Assembly (NCBI GenBank): GCA_019417865.1
Contig: DYCW01000332.1
Location: forward strand, 1 to 13,564
DNA: 13,564 nt
Direction of reading: 5' to 3'
From: Ruminococcus sp.
Lineage (GTDB): Bacteria; Bacillota; Clostridia; Oscillospirales; Ruminococcaceae
Numbering within the stretch: the first letter of the stretch is position 1; the number at the start of each line of letters is the position of its first letter. Under the pieces are notes generated by a model that saw only the letters and a list, made by a program, of their open reading frames with translations, ran no database searches and had not been told where the DNA came from. Below are positions 7,399-13,491 of this stretch, piece by piece. Position numbers and translations under genes: made by a program.

Positions 7399-7830
7399 AT
7401 GATAGTTGGTTTTGAAGATGCTTTTATGAATGTGCAGTCAGAGATCATTTCGCTTTGTTTGGAGTTTTTAGAACTTACCGGGCAAGATGCAGATGAAATT
7501 TATGCATATGCATATCAAAATGAACACGAAACGATGTTTAATGCTTTTTTCAAAAAAGATGACACCATTCTTTACCCAGGTAAATTGGGTTCTGAGGAAC
7601 AGTCGGATACCTTCCTGCATGTTGGAATAGAGGATGTGCAAAAATTAGTTGCCGTTTGCAAAAAATATGAGCATAAATGTCCGAACGAATGCAAACTCAT
7701 TTATCACGTGACCAGTAAACAATTTGATGCTAAATATGAATATACGGACTGCGTTGCAGAAAGAGGAATGAGTCCCGTAGAAGTCCTTATGGAATGGAAG
7801 AAAGAAATAGAAAGAGGAAACCCATCATGA
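7399..7830 (+). CDS. YezG/DUF600-like small protein, putative immunity protein, inserted in the trp operon
   Basis: The 143-aa product is acidic and soluble, without signal peptide or membrane segment. It resembles my recollection of the DUF600 (YezG-like) family: an N-terminal amphipathic helix (SEIISLCLEFLE), a DEIYAYAYQNE strand, and a C-terminal stretch of the type KLIYHVTSKQFDAKYEYTD followed by a Trp-containing helix. B. subtilis YezG is the antitoxin of a secreted nuclease toxin, so immunity is the best guess, but no toxin gene is in the window. It lies 15 bp after trpGD, and its stop overlaps the trpC start (ATGA, 7827-7830), so it is co-transcribed and likely coupled to trpC. The start is uncertain: ATG 7399 has only a distant GGAG (7383-7386), and ATG 7426 is an alternative. 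The family call comes from recognition, not a search. Confidence 0.7.
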   Translation: MIVGFEDAFMNVQSEIISLCLEFLELTGQDADEIYAYAYQNEHETMFNAFFKKDDTILYPGKLGSEEQSDTFLHVGIEDVQKLVAVCKKYEHKCPNECKLIYHVTSKQFDAKYEYTDCVAERGMSPVEVLMEWKKEIERGNPS

Positions 7831-8606
7831 TTCTAGATGACATTGTTGCAAAACGGAAAGAGCAGCTTGCAAGAGAACTGGCAGAAACCGACCGACAGAC
7901 CATGCGAACGCTGGCATTGCAGACAAAACGACCCGTCCTCTCCTTTCCGGATGCCCTGCGTACAGGACGGCTTTCCATCATTGCAGAGGTAAAGAAAGCT
8001 TCCCCCTCCAAGTCTGTCATTTGTGCAGACTTTCACCCAGTGGAACAGGCAATCGCCTACGAACGTGCCGGTGCAAATGCGATTTCCTGCCTGACAGAGG
8101 AACACTATTTTCAAGGCAACAGTCAGTATTTTCGGGACATTCGAACTGCGGTTTCAATTCCAATGCTGCGGAAGGATTTCATCATTGACACCTATCAAAT
8201 TGATGAAGCACGGGTCATAGGGGCAGACGCCATTCTGCTGATCGCTGCAATTTTGGATGCAGAAACCATGCAGCAGTTCTATCAATATGCCACAGAACTA
8301 GGCTTGCACTGCCTGTTTGAAGCACACAATGAAACGGAAATGCAGCAGGTATTGGACTGCGGTGCAAAAATCTGCGGCATTAACAACCGCAACCTCAAAA
8401 CCTTTCAGGTCGACTTGGCAACCACGCAGCGTCTCGCTGCCATGGTGCCAAAGGATTGCATTCTCGTTTCGGAAAGCGGAATGCAATCCCATGATGACCT
8501 GAAAACTGTACGACAGTATGGAGCAGATGCCGTACTCATCGGTGAAACCCTCATGCGAAGCGGCAATGTGGCAACCGCTATGCAGACACTGCGGGAGAAT
8601 TTATGA
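7827..8606 (+). CDS. trpC: Indole-3-glycerol phosphate synthase
   Basis: The 259-aa single-domain enzyme closes the indole ring from CdRP. It has the expected TIM-barrel signatures: ILDDIVAKRKEQ at the N terminus, AEVKKASPSK at 53-62 (catalytic Glu54 and Lys56), LRKDF at 114-118 (Lys116), then GINNRNLKTF and LVSESGM towards the C terminus. The start at 7827 is chosen over an upstream in-frame ATG at 7794. It carries the conserved N terminus, has AGAGGAAA upstream, and overlaps the preceding small gene by ATGA. Its own stop overlaps the trpF start by ATGA as well. It is a separate gene, not fused to trpF as in E. coli. Confidence 0.96.
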   Translation: MILDDIVAKRKEQLARELAETDRQTMRTLALQTKRPVLSFPDALRTGRLSIIAEVKKASPSKSVICADFHPVEQAIAYERAGANAISCLTEEHYFQGNSQYFRDIRTAVSIPMLRKDFIIDTYQIDEARVIGADAILLIAAILDAETMQQFYQYATELGLHCLFEAHNETEMQQVLDCGAKICGINNRNLKTFQVDLATTQRLAAMVPKDCILVSESGMQSHDDLKTVRQYGADAVLIGETLMRSGNVATAMQTLRENL

Positions 8607-9220
8607 AGATTAAATTTTGCGGAATCCGGCGATTAGAAGATGTTGCTGCCATCAATGTGTTACAGCCGGATTATATGGGAATGATATTGAGTGCCGGTTT
8701 TCGGCGAAGCGTACCGCTCCCCACTGCAAAGCAGCTGGTACAGCAAAAATCTGCAGCCGTGCAGGCTGTGGGCGTATTTGTAGATGAAACAGCAGAAACC
8801 ATTTTGCAGGTCACAGAGCAACTGCATCTGGATGTCATACAGCTGCATGGTACAGAATCACCAGAACTGCTCACACAGCTGCAAACTCAGACGGGATTGC
8901 CAGTCTGGAAAGCAGTTCGCATCCGCAATGAACAGGATTTGCAGGCAGTTGCAGAGATACAGGCGGATAATGTGATTCTGGAAGGCGATACCAAAAATGC
9001 TGTTGGTGGAACGGGAATTTGTGCAGACTGGTCACTGCTTGCAAACCGAAACTGGAATCGCCCCTTCTTTTTAGCAGGCGGTTTAAAGCCTGAAAATGTA
9101 GCTGAAGCGATTTCCATCGTACAACCGGATGGAATTGACCTTGCCAGCGGCATTGAAGAGAATGGGAGCAAATCACCTGAAAAGATGAAACAAATTATAA
9201 CAATCATACGAGGAGCGTAA
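8603..9220 (+). CDS. trpF: Phosphoribosylanthranilate isomerase
   Basis: The 205-aa TIM-barrel enzyme converts PRA to CdRP. Visible family landmarks are KFCGIRR with catalytic Cys6, QLHG at 80-83, GGTG at 135-138 followed by DW, and LAGGL at 157-161. The position that normally holds the catalytic acid Asp, at the end of the strand before GGTG, reads ILE with Glu127; an Asp occurs two residues later (129). The N-terminal loop (ILSAGFRRSVP) is also more divergent than usual. Start ATG 8603 overlaps the trpC stop, with GGGAGAA upstream. Four bases separate its stop from trpB. The family is clear from context and motifs; activity depends on which acid serves. Confidence 0.93.
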   Translation: MKIKFCGIRRLEDVAAINVLQPDYMGMILSAGFRRSVPLPTAKQLVQQKSAAVQAVGVFVDETAETILQVTEQLHLDVIQLHGTESPELLTQLQTQTGLPVWKAVRIRNEQDLQAVAEIQADNVILEGDTKNAVGGTGICADWSLLANRNWNRPFFLAGGLKPENVAEAISIVQPDGIDLASGIEENGSKSPEKMKQIITIIRGA

Positions 9221-9224
9221 AATC

Positions 9225-10412
9225 ATGGGTAAAGTTGGCAGATTTGGAATGTTCGGCGGACAGTATGTTCCCGAAACGGTAATGAATGCCGTTCACGAAT
9301 TGGAAACGGCGTATGCAGAAGCAAAGGAAGATCCGGCATTCTGGGAAGAATATCGGCGGCTTTGCAGAGAATATGCAAACCGACCATCTCTTCTGTATTA
9401 CGCAGAACGGATGACAAACGACTTAGGCGGCTGCAAAATCTATCTCAAACGAGAGGATTTGAATCACACCGGTGCACACAAAATCAACAATGTATTGGGA
9501 CAGATTTTATTGGCAAAGCGAATGGGAAAAAAGAGAATCATTGCAGAAACCGGTGCCGGTCAGCATGGCGTTGCAACTGCTACGGCATGTGCATTATTTG
9601 ATTTAGAATGTGAAGTATTCATGGGAAAGGAAGACGTAGAACGGCAGAAACTGAATGCCTATCGCATGGAACTGCTGGGAGCAAAGGTACGCAGTGTGGA
9701 CAATGGCACCGGTACCCTAAAAGATGCCATCAATGAAGCCATGCGGGACTGGACTACAAATATTGATACCACCTATTATTTGATTGGTTCTGTTATGGGT
9801 CCGCATCCGTATCCGATGATGGTACGGGATTTCCAGAAAATTATTGGAGAAGAAGCCAAACAGCAGCTACAGGAAAAAGAAGGCGTTCTGCCGGATTGCG
9901 TGGTTGCCTGTGTGGGCGGCGGTTCCAATGCGATGGGAATGTTCTATGATTTCATTCCAGACAAGAGCGTACGTCTGGTTGGTGCAGAAGCCGCTGGAAA
10001 GGGTGTTGATACCGCTTTACACGCCGCTACTCTGACAAAGGGCACACTGGGCATTTTCCATGGTATGAAGTCCTATTTCCTGCAAAATGAAGAAGGACAG
10101 ATTGCACCGGTTTTCTCGATTTCTGCGGGTCTGGACTATCCGGGGATCGGACCAGAACATGCTGACCTGTACAAAACCGGTCGGGCAGATTATGTTGCTA
10201 TCACAGACGAAGAAGCCGTACAGGCATTGGAATACCTCTCGAAAAAAGAGGGAGTCATTCCGGCAATTGAGTCTGCCCATGCGGTAGCAGCTGCCATGAA
10301 GATTGCACCGACGATGAGAAAAGACCAGATTATGATTATTTGCCTGTCCGGTCGTGGCGATAAAGATATGCAACAGATTGCAGAATACAGAGGAGTGAAA
10401 ATCGATGACTGA
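9225..10412 (+). CDS. trpB: Tryptophan synthase beta chain
   Basis: The 395-aa PLP enzyme makes tryptophan from indole and serine. It starts in the usual way with GRFGMFGGQYVPET. The PLP lysine is K86 in HTGAHKINN, the catalytic glutamate E108 lies in ETGAGQHG, and the phosphate-binding loop GGGSN is at 231-235. Further conserved blocks are GPHPYP and a C-terminal LSGRGDKD. It is the standard TrpB1 form that partners TrpA. GAGGAG lies upstream of the ATG. The gene ends in an 8-bp overlap with trpA (10405-10412), consistent with equimolar production of the alpha2beta2 complex. No unusual residue was noticed. Confidence 0.97.
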   Translation: MGKVGRFGMFGGQYVPETVMNAVHELETAYAEAKEDPAFWEEYRRLCREYANRPSLLYYAERMTNDLGGCKIYLKREDLNHTGAHKINNVLGQILLAKRMGKKRIIAETGAGQHGVATATACALFDLECEVFMGKEDVERQKLNAYRMELLGAKVRSVDNGTGTLKDAINEAMRDWTTNIDTTYYLIGSVMGPHPYPMMVRDFQKIIGEEAKQQLQEKEGVLPDCVVACVGGGSNAMGMFYDFIPDKSVRLVGAEAAGKGVDTALHAATLTKGTLGIFHGMKSYFLQNEEGQIAPVFSISAGLDYPGIGPEHADLYKTGRADYVAITDEEAVQALEYLSKKEGVIPAIESAHAVAAAMKIAPTMRKDQIMIICLSGRGDKDMQQIAEYRGVKIDD

Positions 10413-11199
10413 AAATAGAATTGACCGCACTTTACAAACATTAAAACAAGAGGGAAAAAAGGCTTTGATTCCATTTGTAACAGCGGGTCATGGCGGTTAT
10501 GACCTGACGGAACAGCTGGTTCTGTGCATGGAAGCAGCCGGTGCAAATCTCATTGAACTGGGTGTTCCCTTTTCAGATCCCATTGCAGAAGGTCCTGTCA
10601 TTCAGCATGCCAGTGAACAGTCCCTAAAACAGGGCACGACACTAGCAGGCATTTTTGAGCTGGTCAAGCGGCTGCGGAAACAGACCGATATGCCGCTGCT
10701 GCTCATGATGTACCTGAACACCATTTTTTCACACGGCACAGAAGACTTCTTCCGCACCTGCAAAGAAGTGGGCATTGATGGTGTCATTGTGCCGGATATG
10801 CCGTTTGAGGAGAAGGACGAAATTCAGAGCGATGCAGACAAATATGGCATTCACAATATCAGTCTGGTGACACCGGCAAGTGAAGGCAGAACGCAGATGA
10901 TTGCAGAAGATGCAACTGGTTTCCTGTACTGTGTTTCCTCCAACGGTGTCACAGGCATGCGGTCAAAATTCCAGACCGATTTCTCCGCTTTCTTTGCCCC
11001 GATTCACAAGTATGCAAAAATCCCATGCATGGTGGGCTTTGGCATTTCCAATCCAGAAGCAGCAAAGCAGATGAGTGAATATTGTGACGGTGTTATCATC
11101 GGCAGTGCCATTGTCAATCTGGTGGAGCAGTATCAGGCACAGGCACCGGAAAAGGTGTACGAATTCTTACATGACATTCGTATTGCGTTAGATGAATAA
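10405..11199 (+). CDS. trpA: Tryptophan synthase alpha chain
   Basis: The 264-aa TIM-barrel protein splits indole-3-glycerol phosphate and channels indole to TrpB. It carries the active-site block ELGVPFSDPIAEGP with catalytic Glu51. The residue equivalent to Salmonella Asp60 is Glu62 here. Other landmarks are VPDMPFEE, a CVSSNGVTG loop where most homologues have SSLGVTG, and VGFGISNP with IIGSAIV near the C terminus for phosphate binding. The early TAGDP motif reads TAGHGG. The start has GGAGTGAAA upstream and overlaps trpB; the stop overlaps the next gene by eight bases (11192-11199). There is no terminator after it, so transcription continues. Confidence 0.95.
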   Translation: MTENRIDRTLQTLKQEGKKALIPFVTAGHGGYDLTEQLVLCMEAAGANLIELGVPFSDPIAEGPVIQHASEQSLKQGTTLAGIFELVKRLRKQTDMPLLLMMYLNTIFSHGTEDFFRTCKEVGIDGVIVPDMPFEEKDEIQSDADKYGIHNISLVTPASEGRTQMIAEDATGFLYCVSSNGVTGMRSKFQTDFSAFFAPIHKYAKIPCMVGFGISNPEAAKQMSEYCDGVIIGSAIVNLVEQYQAQAPEKVYEFLHDIRIALDE

Positions 11200-11665
11200 A
11201 TGCTATCTTCTTACACATACCTATCCGTTTTGCGATGGTATGGAAACAAAAGAACTGGGTATCTATTCCACAAGAGAAAACGCCAAAGCAGCACAGGCAC
11301 GTTATTTCCAATTAGAAGGGTTTCGTGAATACCCTGAAACCTGCTTCTCCATACGTATGTTTTCTTTCGATGCGGATGAATACTGGAAGCAGGGGTTTGT
11401 AAATGCAACTGCACTTGCAGAAACATTCAGAACATTAACAGTGATAATCAATGAAATGGCAGATATGAACTTCTCTCCGGAAGATGCATGGAATCATGAT
11501 GATTATTATTATGTATTGTGTGAGATCAGTGCATTTGTGTATCGTACCAACAATAAAATCGAACTTGCAAATTATATACAAGAACTCTTCAAAGATTACA
11601 TGAAAACTGCACTTTCTCTGGATACCTGTATCCAGACAGCGGAACAACTATTAGCACTCTCCTGA
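11192..11665 (+). CDS. Small protein with DUF7336-like N-terminal domain, unknown function
   Basis: The product is 157 aa. Residues 1-70 (opening CYLLTHTYPF, then ELGIYSTRENAKAA, EGFREYPETCFSI and WKQGFV) resemble short DUF7336-type proteins. These follow the pattern 'YxLxHxYE...GIYSS...GF...ideYxld...W..GF'. The second half (from about 80) is helical and acidic, with a WNHDDYYYVLCEISAFVY segment that loosely recalls DUF1871; that part is a weak guess. The start ATG overlaps the trpA stop (ATGAATAA), so the gene is an operon member and probably coupled to trpA translation. No signal peptide or membrane segment is present. Such proteins occur in variable, immunity-rich regions, but function here is unknown. 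Confidence 0.75.
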   Translation: MNKCYLLTHTYPFCDGMETKELGIYSTRENAKAAQARYFQLEGFREYPETCFSIRMFSFDADEYWKQGFVNATALAETFRTLTVIINEMADMNFSPEDAWNHDDYYYVLCEISAFVYRTNNKIELANYIQELFKDYMKTALSLDTCIQTAEQLLALS

Positions 11666-11722
11666 TAATGGGAGGGAAGATGAAAACTGCCAAAAGAAAG
11701 CCCGCATCGGAGGAAATGCATC

Positions 11723-12034
11723 GTGGAAATTGTAAATATTTGGTACGAATTTGAAGAATGGGATGAAAAAATTGATGAAACCGACTGCAATGCAGATGTC
11801 GTATTTGAACTACAGGATGGAAGCAAATGGTGTGCTTCTTTCTATACATTTCAAAATCTGCTCAGTTTAAACAGAAAAAACTGCATGACGGGAGAATGCC
11901 TTTCTGGAACATATTTCTATGCCAATAAACCCATTTTTATTTCTAGAATGAAGAAATCCATTATTCTATCCGTCATCCATGACATTCTACAAAACGGATC
12001 CCCATCCGATGCATTTGTTCAGATTCATCCATAA
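11723..12034 (+). CDS. Immunity-like small protein, unknown function (GTG start)
   Basis: The 103-aa product starts at GTG 11723, preceded by CGGAGGAAA (GGAGG 11709-11713). The nearby ATG at 11716 is in another frame and yields only a short peptide. The sequence has the pattern 'DVVFELQDGSKWCASFYTFQNLL...TGECLSGTYFYANKPIFI', followed by an amphipathic helix. I recognise this shape from small Firmicute proteins often encoded beside toxin-immunity genes, but I have no named family. It is acidic, cytosolic, and lies 57 bp after the previous gene with no terminator between. It is probably the penultimate cistron of the trp transcript. Confidence 0.72.
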   Translation: MEIVNIWYEFEEWDEKIDETDCNADVVFELQDGSKWCASFYTFQNLLSLNRKNCMTGECLSGTYFYANKPIFISRMKKSIILSVIHDILQNGSPSDAFVQIHP

Positions 12035-12063
12035 AAGAACTAACAGAAAAAGGACGTGATTTT

Positions 12064-12555
12064 ACGGCAACGTGGTCTGGAATCCGACAGAAATTAGAAA
12101 ATGATTATCTTGCTGCATCGCTGCGTGGTCATATTCAATATTACGCAACATCCTATAGCAAAAGTCCTGACCACAATGGCAGAGCAGCGATTCGGTTAGA
12201 TGGAAAGGAAATCATAAGCGGCTGCTATTATAATAACTGGCATCAAGCACATCGTTTTCCAAAAGATGAGAAATACACACGCAGAATGAAAGAAGAATTT
12301 GCCTTCATGGATGATACTGCTATCCAGCTGGGCATATTTGACCAATGTTGTTTTTATCGTGCTTTTGATGAATTTGACAATCAAAGTATAGAAGAAAGTC
12401 TTCTGAGCGAAGATATTCTTGTGAGAATCTTTGCCCTTCTCGATAGACGGGTTGGAAAAAGGCGGCTGCTGGCAATGAAAGATCATATCGAAAACGAATG
12501 TGAAACCATACAGCTGTTCTTTTCTATTCGAGCAAAAGCGGAACATATCATCTAA
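12064..12555 (+). pseudogene. SF0329-like protein with apparent ATG-to-ACG start change
   Basis: An open frame runs from 11983 to 12555 with no ATG, GTG or TTG before 12286. The protein pattern matches my recollection of the SF0329 family: TWSGIRQKLENDYL, RGHIQYYATSYSKSPDHNGRA, then RLDGKEI, and near the end ALLDRRVGKRRL and LFFSIRAKAE. Translated from ACG 12064 it would be 163 aa beginning (M)ATWSGIR, where family members appear to start. AAAGGA (12049-12054) lies nine bases upstream. The simplest reading is a start codon mutated from ATG to ACG. Translation from ATG 12286 would drop the first 74 residues, and weak ACG initiation is possible. The body has no frameshift or stop, so the lesion is recent or the gene is still used at low level. 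Function of the family is unknown to me. Confidence 0.6.
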
Positions 12556-12571
12556 TGGGAACGGTTTCAGA

Positions 12572-12616
12572 AAATGGAAAAGGGCACATAGAAATCATGC
12601 AGCCCTTTCCATTTTT
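12572..12616 (+). terminator. Terminator ending the trp transcript
   Basis: AAATGGAAAAGGGC (12572-12585) pairs with GCCCTTTCCATTT (12602-12614) with one bulged A, followed by a run of T through 12616. It is the first convincing terminator after the T-box, so the whole region from trpE to the SF0329-like gene may be one transcript. Confidence 0.85.
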
Positions 12617-12656
12617 ATTTAGCACTTGACAAAAATAAAAATCACTGGAGATAATC

Positions 12657-12965
12657 ATGTTAGCATTTTATCTTTATCCTTTTTTAAATAATCAGAAAAT
12701 TCAAGAATATACCAAAGAAGATCTCATGAATGTAGCGAAAGTGGAAGAATTATTTGACTATTGTCAAATCCTTGAAGCTTACATTACAAAATCAGGATGG
12801 GATTTTCTGATTCAACAGTATGGATGGGAAGGTCTATATCAAATCAATCAGAAAAGTGACTGGATTTATGCTGAAACGATTACAGAATTTCAATCATATG
12901 TGAAAGAAGAAATGAAACGTATGCCTGTGCAAATAAATCCAGAACTTGAAATAAACTTGAAATAA
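12657..12965 (+). CDS. Small protein of unknown function
   Basis: The product is 102 aa, starting at ATG 12657 with CTGGAG six bases upstream. It is rich in Tyr, Glu and Ile and largely helical. It has no signal peptide, no cysteine cluster and no recognisable catalytic motif. It has two tryptophans in the middle (GWDFLIQQYGWEG). I do not recognise the family. It lies after the operon terminator, so it needs its own promoter. TTGACA (12626-12631) and GATAAT (12650-12655) are 18 bp apart, but that start would fall after the ATG. The next ORF follows after about 15 bp and may be co-transcribed. Confidence 0.55.
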   Translation: MLAFYLYPFLNNQKIQEYTKEDLMNVAKVEELFDYCQILEAYITKSGWDFLIQQYGWEGLYQINQKSDWIYAETITEFQSYVKEEMKRMPVQINPELEINLK

Positions 12966-12980
12966 AATAGAGGTATGATG

Positions 12981-13220
12981 ATGACAAAAGAAGAAAACAG
13001 AACGTTCAGGAAAAACTTCTTTGAACGTTATTATAAAAAACAAATCGAAGACGATCCCATTCTTGTTAAGGGCGTAGGCATCCCACCGGAAATGCTGGCA
13101 GTTCGTACTATCCTAAATTTTGATCATAGAAGAATAGAAAGGACTGTACAAGAAATTCCACAGTCCTTTCTATATTCCTGCTGTTTCTACGATTTTTCAA
13201 TTTTTTTGAAAAAAGCTTGA
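12981..13220 (+). CDS. Short ORF of unknown function, probably with a degraded 3' end
   Basis: Three successive ATGs (12975, 12978, 12981) follow GAGG at 12970-12973; 12981 has the best spacing, giving 79 aa. The first 50 residues are plausible protein (RKNFFERYYKKQIEDDPI, then GIPPEMLAVRTILNFDH). After that the frame runs straight through a 14-bp hairpin (13134-13173) and a T-rich stretch, and ends in the -35 box of the next promoter. The last 30 residues therefore look like non-coding sequence read by chance, as after a 3' truncation. No family is recognised. Confidence 0.35.
   Translation: MTKEENRTFRKNFFERYYKKQIEDDPILVKGVGIPPEMLAVRTILNFDHRRIERTVQEIPQSFLYSCCFYDFSIFLKKA
13134..13173 (+). 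terminator. Hairpin, possible terminator
   Basis: ATAGAAAGGACTGT (13134-13147) and ACAGTCCTTTCTAT (13160-13173) form a perfect 14-bp stem with a 12-nt loop. The T tract expected after an intrinsic terminator is poor (ATTCCTG), although the stem base is AT-rich. It probably ends transcripts of the two small ORFs before the tRNA promoters. Confidence 0.5.
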
Positions 13221-13245
13221 CAAACAAAGAAAAGTGTGATATAAT
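13217..13245 (+). promoter_or_regulatory. Promoter P1 upstream of tRNA-Gln
   Basis: Perfect TTGACA (13217-13222), a 17-bp spacer ending in GTGTGA, and perfect TATAAT (13240-13245). It would start near 13252, about 135 bp before the tRNA, with no gene of its own visible before the second promoter. Confidence 0.8.
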
Positions 13246-13326
13246 GCATAAGTCAACTTCAATGAGATAGAAATCACCAAGTACAGTTTCCCCTCAAAAT
13301 TTTTTTGAAAAAATTGAAAAAAGGGC

Positions 13327-13355
13327 TTGACAAACGCAAAAAAGTGTGATATAAT
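13327..13355 (+). promoter_or_regulatory. Promoter P2 of tRNA-Gln
   Basis: Perfect TTGACA (13327-13332) and TATAAT (13350-13355) with a 17-bp spacer. It is nearly identical to the promoter 110 bp upstream. The start is expected near 13362, about 26 bp before the mature tRNA. Confidence 0.88.
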
Positions 13356-13387
13356 AAATAAGTCGGTTGACGATGAAAAGAAAATAT

Positions 13388-13463
13388 TGGGGTGTCGCCA
13401 AGTGGTAAGGCAGCGGACTCTGACTCCGTTATTCCGAGGGTTCAAATCCTTCCACCCCAACCA
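13388..13463 (+). tRNA. tRNA-Gln(CTG)
   Basis: Acceptor TGGGGTG (13388-13394) pairs with CACCCCA (13453-13459), discriminator A, and CCA is encoded (13461-13463). The anticodon stem GCGGA/TCCGT carries the loop CTCTGAC, so the anticodon is CTG (Gln CAG codons). The T arm has GGTTCAAATCC. The D arm contains AAGTGGTAAGGC, typical of tRNA-Gln. Confidence 0.95.
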
Positions 13464-13464
13464 A

Positions 13465-13491
13465 AAAACAAGCATGTTTTCGTTACTTTTT
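13465..13491 (+). terminator. Weak hairpin after tRNA-Gln
   Basis: AAAACA (13465-13470) and TGTTTT (13475-13480) form a short AT-rich stem, followed by CGTTACTTTTT. It could be a weak terminator; the stem is only 6 bp. Confidence 0.3.

Larger units (their letters stand above)
13200..13363 (+). repeat. Direct repeat of a promoter segment (two copies, 110 bp apart)
   Basis: Copy 1 (about 13200-13254) and copy 2 (about 13295-13364) share AATTTTTTTGAAAAAA-like sequence, then CTTGACAAAC, AAAGTGTGATATAAT and ATAAGTC. The promoter parts sit at a constant offset of 110 bp; the T-rich part is slightly longer in copy 2. This looks like a tandem duplication, or two tRNA units from which the first tRNA was lost. 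Confidence 0.7.

Noticed and set aside
11682..11756. 24-codon ORF starting ATGAAAACTGCC between two accessory genes
   Set aside because: Too short and without a recognisable product; it overlaps the GTG-started gene and that gene's ribosome site explains the region.
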